The notes beneath the pieces were generated by a model. It saw nothing but the letters and a program-made list of their open reading frames with translations. It was not told where the DNA came from and did no database searches. 64,000 bases of DNA, from positions 1 through 64,000 of the forward strand of contig SCQF01000028.1 in NCBI GenBank assembly GCA_004321905.1. The letters are read 5' to 3'. How positions within the stretch are numbered: the stretch's first letter is position 1; each line of letters starts with the position of its first letter. Origin of the DNA: Verrucomicrobiota bacterium. Its GTDB lineage: Bacteria > Verrucomicrobiota > Kiritimatiellia > CAIQIC01. Both the position numbers and the translations under genes were made by a program. Positions 1-7,725 of the stretch are shown here, piece by piece.

Positions 1-1
1 G

Positions 2-76
2 GTGATTCAAAAATACATTCAGCACCATCGTGTGTTAGGGCAAGGGCCTGCGCAGCTTGCTTTGAAGCTGCGCTGA
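2..76 (+). CDS. C-terminal end of an unidentified gene (truncated by window start)
   Basis: An open frame runs from base 2 to a TGA at 74-76 and gives 24 residues ending in AQLALKLR. A strong GC-rich hairpin follows six bases later, as expected after the end of a gene. Only the tail is present, so no family can be assigned. It would be convergent with the glycosyltransferase gene. The frame could be chance, because it is short. Confidence 0.35.
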   Translation: MIQKYIQHHRVLGQGPAQLALKLR

Positions 77-81
77 AGATG

Positions 82-101
82 CCCCGCGGCTTGCCGCGGG
101 G
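82..101 (+). terminator. GC-rich hairpin, probable terminator
   Basis: CCCCGCGGC and GCCGCGGGG form a perfect 9-bp stem with a 2-base TT loop, followed by TATTT. It sits between the truncated first gene and the convergent glycosyltransferase, where a terminator is expected. The T-run is weak. Confidence 0.55.
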
Positions 102-152
102 TATTTCACGGTTTGGAAAATTTTTCCGATGCTTTTTCCAAACCTTGGAAAA
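102..152. repeat. Phased palindrome pair (32-bp spacing, left copy degenerate)
   Basis: The right copy (134-152) is a perfect TTTTCCAA-ACC-TTGGAAAA directly abutting the stop codon of the glycosyltransferase gene. The left copy (102-120) keeps only the GGTTTGGAAAA half, exactly 32 bp upstream. Convergent junction. Confidence 0.75.
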
Positions 153-1250
153 TCATCGGCGCGCGGCGATCAACGCGTCAATCGCCGCTGCCGCGCCCTC
201 GGCCCCGTCCAAACCGCTCAAGGGTTCTGGCGCGTGCAAACCGCTCCACGCGTTGGTACGGTAGAGGCCGAGCAGCACGTCCATGACCGTGTCTTCGCAC
301 GCCTGATAGCCGCGTCCGAGTTCAGCGACCAGCCGGGCGTTCACGTACTGTTCCGCATGGCCCGCCACCGGCAACACGAAGGTCGGCTTGTTCAACGCCA
401 GCGCCTCGCTGACGGCAGAATAGCCGCCGTTGATCACCAGCGCGTCGGCCTTCACCAGCAACGGAAGATTGTTCATCAAGCGTCCGTGATAGGTCACGCG
501 CGCCGTGCTCGTGCCCTCGCGCCCGACCACGTCAATGTGGAACGGTTCCTCGAAGGTGTCGAGCGGCACGGCAGAGGCAAAAATCGAACCGCTGAGCATG
601 AACACGACGTTGCGGATTTCGCGCGGTAGCGGAAACGTCTGGTTCGCCATCGCGCGCGCGGCTTCGCGGACGGCGCGCCGGACGATCAGCCCGACCCGCC
701 GAAACTTCGGATGGCGCGGCTGGCCGGGATGCGGCGAGGGGCTGAGCACCAAAGCGCACATCGTTCGATGAAACAGATAATCGGGAAATTCGATGAACCA
801 AAACTGGCTCCGCACCGCGCGCGGGTTGTCGTGCCAGCGCCGATATTCGGACACGACGACCTCGGAATTGTTCAGCGCCACAATCGGCACGCCCGCGCGC
901 TTGAGCGGGCCGATGGCATATTCCGAATCAATCACTGCCGCCGCCGGCTTGATGTGGGCCAGCACCTTTTCGAGTTGTGTCCGCTTGTTCCGCGCGAGCC
1001 GCAACAGTTGCCGACCCGCCAGCAATGTCTGCCAACCGCTAATCCGGCCTTTACGTTTGGAATAGAAGAACGCCTCCATCGGCATCAGCGACGTGACTTC
1101 CGGCTGCGACTCGAAATACTTCAGTCCGTTGCCAGAGGTCAGAACGTGAATCCGGTGACCTCGTTCGGCCAGCGGCTGCATCACGGCATGACAGCGCGTG
1201 CTATTGCCCATACCGAGTCCGTTGATCAAAAATAAAATATCGCTGGCCAT
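153..1250 (-). CDS. GT-B fold glycosyltransferase (MurG/GT28-like)
   Basis: The 365-residue protein begins with a Rossmann strand and glycine-rich loop, FLINGLGMGNSTRCHAV, followed by LAERGHRIHVLTSG. This is the N-terminal signature of GT-B enzymes that use nucleotide sugars. The C-terminal half has GGYSAVSEAL around residue 277, then an LPVAGHAEQYVNA segment, matching the donor-binding region of GT28/MurG-like enzymes. No signal peptide is visible, so it probably acts at the cytoplasmic membrane face on a lipid or glycan acceptor. The acceptor cannot be read from the sequence. The gene is monocistronic, with palindrome pairs on both sides. Confidence 0.8.
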   Translation of the reverse strand: MASDILFLINGLGMGNSTRCHAVMQPLAERGHRIHVLTSGNGLKYFESQPEVTSLMPMEAFFYSKRKGRISGWQTLLAGRQLLRLARNKRTQLEKVLAHIKPAAAVIDSEYAIGPLKRAGVPIVALNNSEVVVSEYRRWHDNPRAVRSQFWFIEFPDYLFHRTMCALVLSPSPHPGQPRHPKFRRVGLIVRRAVREAARAMANQTFPLPREIRNVVFMLSGSIFASAVPLDTFEEPFHIDVVGREGTSTARVTYHGRLMNNLPLLVKADALVINGGYSAVSEALALNKPTFVLPVAGHAEQYVNARLVAELGRGYQACEDTVMDVLLGLYRTNAWSGLHAPEPLSGLDGAEGAAAAIDALIAARR

Positions 1251-1275
1251 AAAAACTTGGTGCAGAGTCTACCCC

Positions 1276-1325
1276 TCTTCCGAGGCTTGGAAAAGTTAGA
1301 ATTCTATTTTCCCAACCTTGGAAAC
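1276..1325. repeat. Phased palindrome pair (31-bp spacing)
   Basis: Two 19-bp copies at 1276-1294 (TCTTCCGA-GGC-TTGGAAAA) and 1307-1325 (TTTTCCCA-ACC-TTGGAAAC) lie between the glycosyltransferase start and the argS stop, both on the minus strand. The loops GGC and ACC are nearly reverse complements, so the two copies could also pair with each other. Confidence 0.85.
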
Positions 1326-1332
1326 GCCGCGC

Positions 1333-3066
1333 TCAAATCCGGTCAGGCGTCTCGATGCCGAGCAGATTCAAGCCGCAGCGCAAGGTCTTGGCGGTGATAT
1401 CGCACAGCCGCACACGGCTTTCGCGCACACCGGCTTCGGCCTTGAGGAACGGCACGTTCTGATAAAACGTGCTGTAGGTTTGCGCGAGGTCGAAGAGGTA
1501 ATCGGCCAGCTGGTTGGGACGGAAGTTGGCGGCGGCGCGCAACACAATGTCGGGGAAGCGCAACAACTTGACGGCCAGCGCGCGCTCCAGCGGATCGGCC
1601 AGTTGAATGGGCTGCGCCAGCGGATCGCCGACGGGAAAACGCTCGCGGTATTTGTCCTGCACACTGGCGATGCGCGCGTAGGCATATTGCAGATAGGGGG
1701 CGCTGTTGCCGTCGAGCGCGAGCGCCTTGTCCCACGTGAAGGTGACGAGGCTTTGCGGGTTCTGGCTCAAGTCGGCATATTTCACCGCGCCGAGACCCAC
1801 GCACCGCGCCACTTCGCGTTGCTGCGCCGGCGGCATATCCGGGCTGCTTTGCTGCACCAGCGCCAACGCACGACTTTCAGCCTCGTCGAGCAAGCGGTCG
1901 AGCTTGATGACGTTGCCTTCGCGCGTCGAAAACGTGCCTTCCGGCAGACGCATCAGGCCGAACCAAATGTGTTCCAAACGCGTGGTCACGCCGAGCTTGC
2001 GGCAGACGGTGAAAAATTGTTTGAAGTGCAGTTGTTGCCGCTCGTCGGTGACGTAGATGACCGCATCCGGCTTGAATTCTTCCGCACGATTCAAAACGGT
2101 GGCGATGTCGGTGGTGGCATAATTATAGCCGCCATCGCTTTTGCGCACAATGCACGGCGTCAGCTTTTCGGCCTCCAGCTTGATGATCAGCGCGCCATCG
2201 CTTTCTTCCGCCAATCCGTTTTCCTGAAGCATTACGATGACGCCGGGCAGTTTGTCGTTGTAGAAACTTTCGCCGCGGACGAGATCGAATTTCACGTTTA
2301 ACCGCTGATAGATGCGCTCAAACTCGCGCAGGCTGTGCTCGATGAACGACCGCCAGAGTTCGCGGTTTTCCGCGTCGCCCTGCTGCAGTTTGACCAACTC
2401 GGCACGGGCGGCGTTCTTCCAATTTTCGTCTTCTTTGCTACGGTTATAGCTCGCCACATAGACGCGCTCGAGTTCCTCGATCGGCGAGGCTTCGTAGGCG
2501 GTGGGATCGGCGAACGTGCGGAAGCCAAGCATCAACAGACCGAATTGCGTACCCCAGTCGCCGAGGTGATTATCCGCGAGCACGCGCCAGCCAAGGAAGC
2601 GGTGCAGCCGGTCGAGCGCGTTACCGATCACCGTCGAGCGAATGTGACCAATATGCATCGGCTTGGCAACGTTCGGGCTGGAGTAGTCGAGGATGACGGT
2701 TTTCCCCTGTCCCGCCGCCGGCACGCCGAGGCGGGCGTCGGTCTGTACGGCTTCGAGTCGCCGCGCGAGCCAATCGGCGGAAAGATGAAAATTCAAAAAG
2801 CCCGGGCCGGCAATCTCAATCCGCTCCACACCGACGGGACACCCGGCACGGTCTACAATCGCCTGCGCCACATCACGCGGTTTCATTTTCAGCAGCTTCG
2901 CAACGCTCATCGCGGCGTTACACTGATAGTCACCAAAACTGGCGTCCGTCGTGGCAACCACGTTCAACGGCAGCGCGGCCAAATCGGCGCCCGGGAAGAC
3001 GGCCGCGCAGGCCTGCCGCATCCAAAGTGACAGCGTTTGCTCAATCGTTTCAAATGAAATGCTCAT
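1333..3066 (-). CDS. argS: Arginyl-tRNA synthetase
   Basis: The 577-residue class I synthetase charges tRNA-Arg in the cytoplasm. The N-terminal Add-1-type domain (residues 1-110) contains DYQCNAAM. The HIGH motif reads HIGH at residues 138-141 within SSPNVAKPMHIGHIRST. The Rossmann domain continues with DNHLGDWGTQFG. The C-terminal DALR anticodon-binding region has APYLQYAYARI, and the protein ends in the typical LLGIETPDRI. Length and ends are normal for the family. The ATG at 3064-3066 is the start. A roughly 100-bp region separates it from the divergent DUF2934 gene. Confidence 0.97.
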   Translation of the reverse strand: MSISFETIEQTLSLWMRQACAAVFPGADLAALPLNVVATTDASFGDYQCNAAMSVAKLLKMKPRDVAQAIVDRAGCPVGVERIEIAGPGFLNFHLSADWLARRLEAVQTDARLGVPAAGQGKTVILDYSSPNVAKPMHIGHIRSTVIGNALDRLHRFLGWRVLADNHLGDWGTQFGLLMLGFRTFADPTAYEASPIEELERVYVASYNRSKEDENWKNAARAELVKLQQGDAENRELWRSFIEHSLREFERIYQRLNVKFDLVRGESFYNDKLPGVIVMLQENGLAEESDGALIIKLEAEKLTPCIVRKSDGGYNYATTDIATVLNRAEEFKPDAVIYVTDERQQLHFKQFFTVCRKLGVTTRLEHIWFGLMRLPEGTFSTREGNVIKLDRLLDEAESRALALVQQSSPDMPPAQQREVARCVGLGAVKYADLSQNPQSLVTFTWDKALALDGNSAPYLQYAYARIASVQDKYRERFPVGDPLAQPIQLADPLERALAVKLLRFPDIVLRAAANFRPNQLADYLFDLAQTYSTFYQNVPFLKAEAGVRESRVRLCDITAKTLRCGLNLLGIETPDRI

Positions 3067-3169
3067 AATCTGTTAACGTGTTCCGCCTTTACTTTCGGGC
3101 GGCGAGAGTTATCATAACAGCATGTACGCGGGCGAGTAAAAAGAGGTTGTCCGCGCGTTCAAAAGGAGC

Positions 3170-3415
3170 ATGGACATGATCGTAAAACAAAAAAAACCAG
3201 TCGTCGCCGCTGCTAAGCCGGCACGCAAACCCACGGCCAAGCCGGCCGCGAAACCCGCTGTGGCCACGGCCAGCGTCGTCATTCCCGAACAACGTCAGCG
3301 CATGATCGAAGTCAGCGCCTACTATCTAGCCGAGAAGGACGGGTTTCAGGGTGACGGGCAAAAGTATTGGCTGCAAGCGGAGCGGGAAGTTGACGCCAAG
3401 CTCGGCAAGAAATAA
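3170..3415 (+). CDS. DUF2934-family small protein
   Basis: This 81-residue protein starts at ATG 3170 behind a good AGGAG (about 3162-3166). Residues 8-38 are a low-complexity Lys/Ala/Pro tail that resembles histone H1 or DNA-binding tails. Residues 45-78 (RMIEVSAYYLAEKDGFQG then YWLQAEREV) match the DUF2934 core, a helix-turn-helix-like family of unknown function. The basic tail suggests a nucleic-acid-associated role, which is inference. It is divergent from argS and ends in front of a palindrome pair. Confidence 0.75.
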   Translation: MDMIVKQKKPVVAAAKPARKPTAKPAAKPAVATASVVIPEQRQRMIEVSAYYLAEKDGFQGDGQKYWLQAEREVDAKLGKK

Positions 3416-3453
3416 AGCAGCGTTTGTTCGATCGCTTTAGTTTTCTTCCGGCT

Positions 3454-3504
3454 GTTTCCAAAGCTTGGAAATAAGGGTTGCTCTGTTTTCCAAGCCTTGG
3501 AAAA
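3454..3504. repeat. Phased palindrome pair (32-bp spacing)
   Basis: Copies at 3454-3472 (GTTTCCAA-AGC-TTGGAAAT) and 3486-3504 (TTTTCCAA-GCC-TTGGAAAA) sit in the convergent junction between the DUF2934 and DUF2752 genes. Confidence 0.9.
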
Positions 3505-3521
3505 TTTGCGGGAACGCGTCC

Positions 3522-3938
3522 CTACTTCAGCCCCGCAGCCAGCCGGTAGATCCAATTGACCAGCAACAGGATCGCACCCAACGGCATAATCCAGCGCCAA
3601 GGGAGTGCTGGCGGTAGCTGTCGCCGCAGAAAAAGGGCAACCGCGCTCCACACAAAGATTGCCACCGTACTCACGAATAGCGGCACCCCCAGCGGCATGA
3701 TGTGCCATGCGCCGGTCACATCGCCGTGCGCCATCGCTAAAAAAGCCCGTGTCAGACCACAGAAGGGGCACGGATAGCCGGTCAAATTACGGAACGCGCA
3801 AAGGTGAATCCGACTGATCAGCGACAGCGGCAGCGTGGCTGAAGCCAGCAAAATCAGACCACCGACACCCGCCAGCAACCAGGGCAACTGGCGACTGGAT
3901 TTATCGGCGGCAGATGATGATGCGCACGGCCATGTCAT
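3522..3938 (-). CDS. DUF2752 membrane protein
   Basis: The 138-residue protein has three predicted membrane segments (about residues 20-42, 83-103 and 113-133). It carries the DUF2752 signature CAFRNLTGYPCPFCGLTRAF at residues 47-66, with the CPxCGxTR cysteine pair. The function of the family is unknown. The start codon overlaps the stop of the upstream membrane-protein gene by 4 bp (ATGA, 3935-3938), so the two are translationally coupled. Confidence 0.85.
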   Translation of the reverse strand: MTWPCASSSAADKSSRQLPWLLAGVGGLILLASATLPLSLISRIHLCAFRNLTGYPCPFCGLTRAFLAMAHGDVTGAWHIMPLGVPLFVSTVAIFVWSAVALFLRRQLPPALPWRWIMPLGAILLLVNWIYRLAAGLK

Positions 3939-4645
3939 AGCGCCGGTGGCATGGTAGGAGTTGCCTTAGCAAGCGTAAACACACCGCGGTAGGCGACGAC
4001 AAGCAGGCAAAAATAGAGCGGCATTGTAGCCACGATACCCACAAAGCAGGCCACAAGACCAACCGCAGCTAAAACTCCCGCCACGACATAGAACCCCAGA
4101 AACGACCCGAAGTTGGTTTTGACGACCGCCCAACTCTCCTTGAGCGCCGTGACGAAATCGCAGTTGCGCTCCGCCAGCAGCCAAACCGAGAACATAAAAG
4201 CCGCGCCCACCGCCATGCTCACCACAAAACCGAGCACGGCGACCAGAAACTGTGGCAAAATAAATCCCAGCATAATTCTCACCAACGCAGGCAAGCCGCC
4301 CACCACCAAAAACAGCAAGCTGGCATCTTTGAATTGTTGATAGCCTTGGAACATGGCGCCAATGGCCGTGCCCGGTTCCAGTTTTACGGCGGGTGTATTT
4401 AGTAAACGCAGCACCACGCTCGCCAAGCCCACCGCCAAAGGTCCCGCGACCGTCGCCGTGATGACCACCGTTAACAGCGCGGATAGTACCGGATGAAACA
4501 CCAACGGGTTGAACAGTACGGCGAGGGGCACACCCACACACGCCAACAGCACGACCACCGCCAGGATCAAGGGCAGCCAGTTGGCTTTGTAGAGCGCCAA
4601 CCCGCGATTGATCCAGTCGCCGAATTTTACTTCTATCGCACTCAT
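3935..4645 (-). CDS. Polytopic membrane protein, DUF975/glycerophosphodiesterase-like membrane domain
   Basis: This 236-residue protein has about six hydrophobic helices after a short cytoplasmic start, MSAIEVKFGDWINRGLALYKANW. The pattern of a soluble WINRGLALYKANW-type leader followed by paired helices resembles membrane domains found next to DUF2752 proteins. No catalytic motif is visible and the job is unknown. The ATG has a clear GGGAGGA ribosome-binding site. It is the first gene of a two-gene operon, with a recognisable promoter at 4672-4699. Confidence 0.65.
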   Translation of the reverse strand: MSAIEVKFGDWINRGLALYKANWLPLILAVVVLLACVGVPLAVLFNPLVFHPVLSALLTVVITATVAGPLAVGLASVVLRLLNTPAVKLEPGTAIGAMFQGYQQFKDASLLFLVVGGLPALVRIMLGFILPQFLVAVLGFVVSMAVGAAFMFSVWLLAERNCDFVTALKESWAVVKTNFGSFLGFYVVAGVLAAVGLVACFVGIVATMPLYFCLLVVAYRGVFTLAKATPTMPPAL

Positions 4646-4671
4646 GATTTCCTCCCGATCTCAATGATTGC

Positions 4672-4699
4672 ATTTTACCCGCTCACGGCAAGATTACAA
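4672..4699 (-). promoter_or_regulatory. Sigma-70-type promoter for the 4645-3522 operon
   Basis: Read on the minus strand, TTGTAA (4699-4694) and TAAAAT (4677-4672) are separated by 16 bp, about 25 bp upstream of the start codon. No other candidate in the spacer is better. Confidence 0.5.
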
Positions 4700-4720
4700 G
4701 TCGCGTTCCTGCGCGGCGTG

Positions 4721-4739
4721 TTTTCCAAGCCTTGGAAAA
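4721..4739. repeat. Single palindrome element overlapping a promoter
   Basis: A perfect TTTTCCAA-GCC-TTGGAAAA with no partner at plus or minus 32 bp. Its right arm supplies TTGGAA at 4732-4737, which lies 17 bp from a TACAAT box. Confidence 0.9.
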
Positions 4740-4760
4740 ACAAGCCCGGCCCGTTACAAT
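4732..4760 (+). promoter_or_regulatory. Promoter of the ABC-2 permease gene, -35 inside the palindrome
   Basis: TTGGAA (4732-4737), a 17-bp spacer and TACAAT (4755-4760) form a good -35/-10 pair. The predicted transcript start falls at or just before the ATG at 4771, so the mRNA may be leaderless. Confidence 0.45.
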
Positions 4761-4770
4761 GCCCCGCATC

Positions 4771-5745
4771 ATGCGCTGGCACCTCAAACAATTTTTTGCG
4801 CTCGCCTGGCTCACGGCACTGGAGGCGATCCGGCAACCCGTCTTTTTGTTGCTGATGGCCGTCACCGTTTTTTTCGCGGCGCTCTTGCCGCTGATCACCG
4901 CGCACACCATGGGCGAAGCCGAACGCATGGTGCGCGATAGCGCGCTGGCGTTGCACTTTGTCGCCGGCCTCGTGTTGGGCAGCTATCTCGCCTGCGCCGC
5001 ACTCCAGCACGAAATCCGCCGCGGCACCGTCGCCGCGATCTTGAGCAAACCGGTCGGACGCATCACGCTGTTCCTCGCCAAGTTTGCCGGTATCGCGCTG
5101 GTCATGCTGTTTTTTTCCGCCGCGCTGACGATCACGACCATCCTCAGCACGCGCGCCGCCGCACCGGAAAATTACGTGGACTGGTGGGCCGCCGGACCAC
5201 TGTTGGCGACCGTGCCGGTCGCTTTTCTCATCGCCGGGATCATCAACTACGTTACGCGTCGCCCGTTTGTCTCCAATGCCTTTATGCTACTCGTGCTGGC
5301 GCTCGGCGTCGCATTACTTTTCTCCGGTTTCTTCAGCGACACCGGCCATGTGGTCAAATGGGGGCAACCGTTGCCGTGGAAAATTCTACCGGCGGGCGCA
5401 CTCATTGCGCTGGCGATCCTCATGCTTTCGGCGTTCGCGTTGCTGCTGGCAACCAAGCTCGATGTGGTGCCGACGCTTTCGCTGTGTAGCGTGATTTTCC
5501 TGCTCGGCCTGATGTCGGACAATCTTTTCGGGCGGGCGGCGGCAACGAGCAAATTGAGCGCCGCACTCTACGGCGTGATTCCCAACCTACAGCAATTTTG
5601 GCTGGCCGACGCGCTGGCCGGCGACGGCGTGATTCCGTGGGCCTATGTCGGCGCCGCCGCGCTGTACGCGCTCTGCCATTTGGTTTTCGTACTCGCCCTC
5701 GGCATGTTCGTCTTCAATCGCATCGAAGTACGCGCGGCAGCCTGA
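4771..5745 (+). CDS. ABC-2-type transporter permease
   Basis: The protein is about 324 residues with six to seven hydrophobic helices. It opens RWHLKQFFALAWLTALEAIRQP and continues with a long first helix, then HEIRRGTVAAILSKPVGR. That cytoplasmic loop is typical of permeases of the ABC-2/NosY-like export family. The cognate ATPase is not adjacent and the substrate is unknown. ATG 4759 is an in-frame alternative, but it overlaps the -10 box, so 4771 is preferred. No Shine-Dalgarno sequence is visible at either, in keeping with a leaderless transcript. Confidence 0.75.
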   Translation: MRWHLKQFFALAWLTALEAIRQPVFLLLMAVTVFFAALLPLITAHTMGEAERMVRDSALALHFVAGLVLGSYLACAALQHEIRRGTVAAILSKPVGRITLFLAKFAGIALVMLFFSAALTITTILSTRAAAPENYVDWWAAGPLLATVPVAFLIAGIINYVTRRPFVSNAFMLLVLALGVALLFSGFFSDTGHVVKWGQPLPWKILPAGALIALAILMLSAFALLLATKLDVVPTLSLCSVIFLLGLMSDNLFGRAAATSKLSAALYGVIPNLQQFWLADALAGDGVIPWAYVGAAALYALCHLVFVLALGMFVFNRIEVRAAA

Positions 5746-5747
5746 CT

Positions 5748-5766
5748 TTTGCCAAGGCTTGGAAAC
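5748..5766. repeat. Single palindrome element
   Basis: TTTGCCAA-GGC-TTGGAAAC, with one mismatch in each end arm, lies between the stop codons of two convergent genes only 24 bp apart. It has no phased partner. Confidence 0.75.
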
Positions 5767-5769
5767 CCG

Positions 5770-6741
5770 TCACATTTCTTCGGCAAAATGACAAGCCGTG
5801 CAGTGACCGGATTCAATTTCACGCAATGCAGGAATTTCCGTCCGACATTTTTCACGGACGCGATGACAGCGCGGATGAAAGGGGCAACCGGGGATGGTCA
5901 CCGCCGGCGACGGCATATCGCCCCGCAGCACGATGCGATTCTGGCCGGTCGTGCGCGCGGCTAAACCTTTGGCGACATCCGGCACGGCGGAGAGCAGCGC
6001 CTCCGTGTAGGGATGACGCGGATGCGCGAACAGCGCTTCCGCCGGCGCGGATTCGACGACCTTGCCGAGGTACATCACCAGAATGCGGTGACACACATAG
6101 CGGACCACCGCGAGATCGTGCGCGATGAACAGCAACGCCAGATTGAGTTGCTGTTGGAGGTCTTTGAGCAGATTCAGAATCTGGACTTGCACGGAAACAT
6201 CAAGCGCGGAGACGGGTTCATCGGCAATGATGAGTTCCGGTTCCACCGCAAGCGCGCGGGCCAAGCCGAGGCGCTGACGCTGGCCGCCGCTGAATTCATG
6301 CGGGTAGCGGCGCGTATAGGCCGGGTCGAGCCCGACCGACCGCAGCAGTTCCGCCACGCGCTGCTCGCGATCGGGGCGCTCCACTTTGTTGTGCGCGGCG
6401 ACGGCCTCGCGCAACATGCCGCCGACGGAATGACGCGGGTTAAGCGAGCCATAGGGGTCTTGGAAAATCATCTGTGCGCGGCTGCGAAAGGCTTTGAGCT
6501 TGGCACCGCGCAACCCAACCATGTCCACGCCATCGAGCAACACACGGCCCGACCGCACTGGTTCCAGCCGCAGCAACGCACGACCCAGCGTGCTCTTGCC
6601 GCAGCCGCTCTCGCCGACGACCCCCAGCGCCTCGCCACGGTTGAGCGCGAAGCTGACGCCATCCACCGCGCGCACCGGATGCTGTTGGCTTCCGTAATAC
6701 ACGCGCACATCTTGCACGTCCAGCATGGGACCACCGCTCAT
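5770..6741 (-). CDS. Oligopeptide/dipeptide ABC transporter ATP-binding protein (OppF/DppF type)
   Basis: The 323-residue ATPase has Walker A GESGCGKST (about residues 39-47), the ABC signature LSGG-type FSGGQRQRLGLARAL, and Walker B LIIADEPVSALDV. The C-terminal extension is typical of the Opp/Dpp family, with HPRHPYTEALLSAVP and a cysteine-containing CPFHPRCHRVREKC. It would energise peptide or nickel-type substrate import. It starts 1 bp after the OppD-like gene stops. No permease or binding protein is present in this window. Confidence 0.93.
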   Translation of the reverse strand: MSGGPMLDVQDVRVYYGSQQHPVRAVDGVSFALNRGEALGVVGESGCGKSTLGRALLRLEPVRSGRVLLDGVDMVGLRGAKLKAFRSRAQMIFQDPYGSLNPRHSVGGMLREAVAAHNKVERPDREQRVAELLRSVGLDPAYTRRYPHEFSGGQRQRLGLARALAVEPELIIADEPVSALDVSVQVQILNLLKDLQQQLNLALLFIAHDLAVVRYVCHRILVMYLGKVVESAPAEALFAHPRHPYTEALLSAVPDVAKGLAARTTGQNRIVLRGDMPSPAVTIPGCPFHPRCHRVREKCRTEIPALREIESGHCTACHFAEEM

Positions 6742-6742
6742 T

Positions 6743-7723
6743 TCAGGCTAACTCCTTCCAGAAAAAGCAGCGGACGCCGCACTCCGGCGACTGGGCTTCC
6801 CACACCGGTTCCTCGACACGACAACGCTCACCGGCAAAAATACAGCGCGGATGGAACTTGCAGCCCGGCGGCAATTCCGCGGGATTCGGGACCGTGCCCT
6901 CGATGGCCTTGAGGCGGCCTTCCGTGCCTTCCAAACGCGGCACGGCTTCGAGCAAGGCGCGCGTATAGGGATGGCGCGGCTGGGCCAGCACTTCCGGTGC
7001 GGCGCCGCTTTCGACGATGCGGCCCGCGTACATCACGAACATGCGATGCGCCGTCTCCGCGACCAGACCGAGGTTGTGCGTGATCAGCAGCATCGCCATG
7101 CCCAATCGCTTTTGCAGGTCGCGCAGCAAATCCAAAATCTGCGCCTGAATGGTCACGTCCAGCGCCGTGGTGGGTTCGTCAGCAACGAGCAGCTTGGGCC
7201 GACACGCGATGGCCATCGCAATCATCACGCGCTGTTGCTGGCCGCCGGAGAGTTCATGCGGATAGGACTTCAGCCGCTGCTCTGGCTCGGGGATCCCGAC
7301 GAGCCGCATCATCTCCAACGCTTCGGCGCGCGCATCGGCGTCGGGCCGATGAATGCAAATGGCTTCCATGATTTGCCAGCCGATAGTGAACACTGGATTG
7401 AGTGCGCTGCCGGGCTCCTGAAAAACATAGGAAATATCGCGTCCGCGCAGCTTGCGCAGCGTCGCCTCGTCCATCGCTAGCACGTCCTGCCCGCCGAACA
7501 AAATGCGCCCGCCGGCATAGCAGCCCGGCGGCTGCGGGACGAGCCGCGCCAGCGACATCGCGGTGACGCTTTTGCCGCAGCCGCTCTCGCCGACCAGCGC
7601 GACGGTTTCGCCCTCGGCGATGTCGAAGCTGACGCCATCCACCGCGCGTACCGGATTCGTGCCGCCGAAAAACTGCACCTGCAGATTCTCGACCGTCACC
7701 AACTTGGAACCGGAAGCGGACAT
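6743..7723 (-). CDS. Oligopeptide/dipeptide ABC transporter ATP-binding protein (OppD/DppD type)
   Basis: This OppD-type ATPase has Walker A GESGCGKSV, signature LSGGQQQRVMIAMA and Walker B LLVADEPTTALDV. Its C-terminal oligopeptide-family motif reads HPRHPYTRALLEAVP followed by GCKFHPRC. The ATG at 7723 (MSASGSKLVTVENLQV) is chosen because the longer frame would overlap the upstream agmatine deiminase by 31 bp. It pairs with the OppF-like gene as the two nucleotide-binding halves of one importer. Confidence 0.92.
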   Translation of the reverse strand: MSASGSKLVTVENLQVQFFGGTNPVRAVDGVSFDIAEGETVALVGESGCGKSVTAMSLARLVPQPPGCYAGGRILFGGQDVLAMDEATLRKLRGRDISYVFQEPGSALNPVFTIGWQIMEAICIHRPDADARAEALEMMRLVGIPEPEQRLKSYPHELSGGQQQRVMIAMAIACRPKLLVADEPTTALDVTIQAQILDLLRDLQKRLGMAMLLITHNLGLVAETAHRMFVMYAGRIVESGAAPEVLAQPRHPYTRALLEAVPRLEGTEGRLKAIEGTVPNPAELPPGCKFHPRCIFAGERCRVEEPVWEAQSPECGVRCFFWKELA

Positions 7724-7725
7724 GT

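Noticed and set aside
129-1235. Several long plus-strand open frames opposite the glycosyltransferase
   Set aside because: They are antisense shadows caused by high GC. They lack start signals, and the minus-strand frame has clear family motifs.
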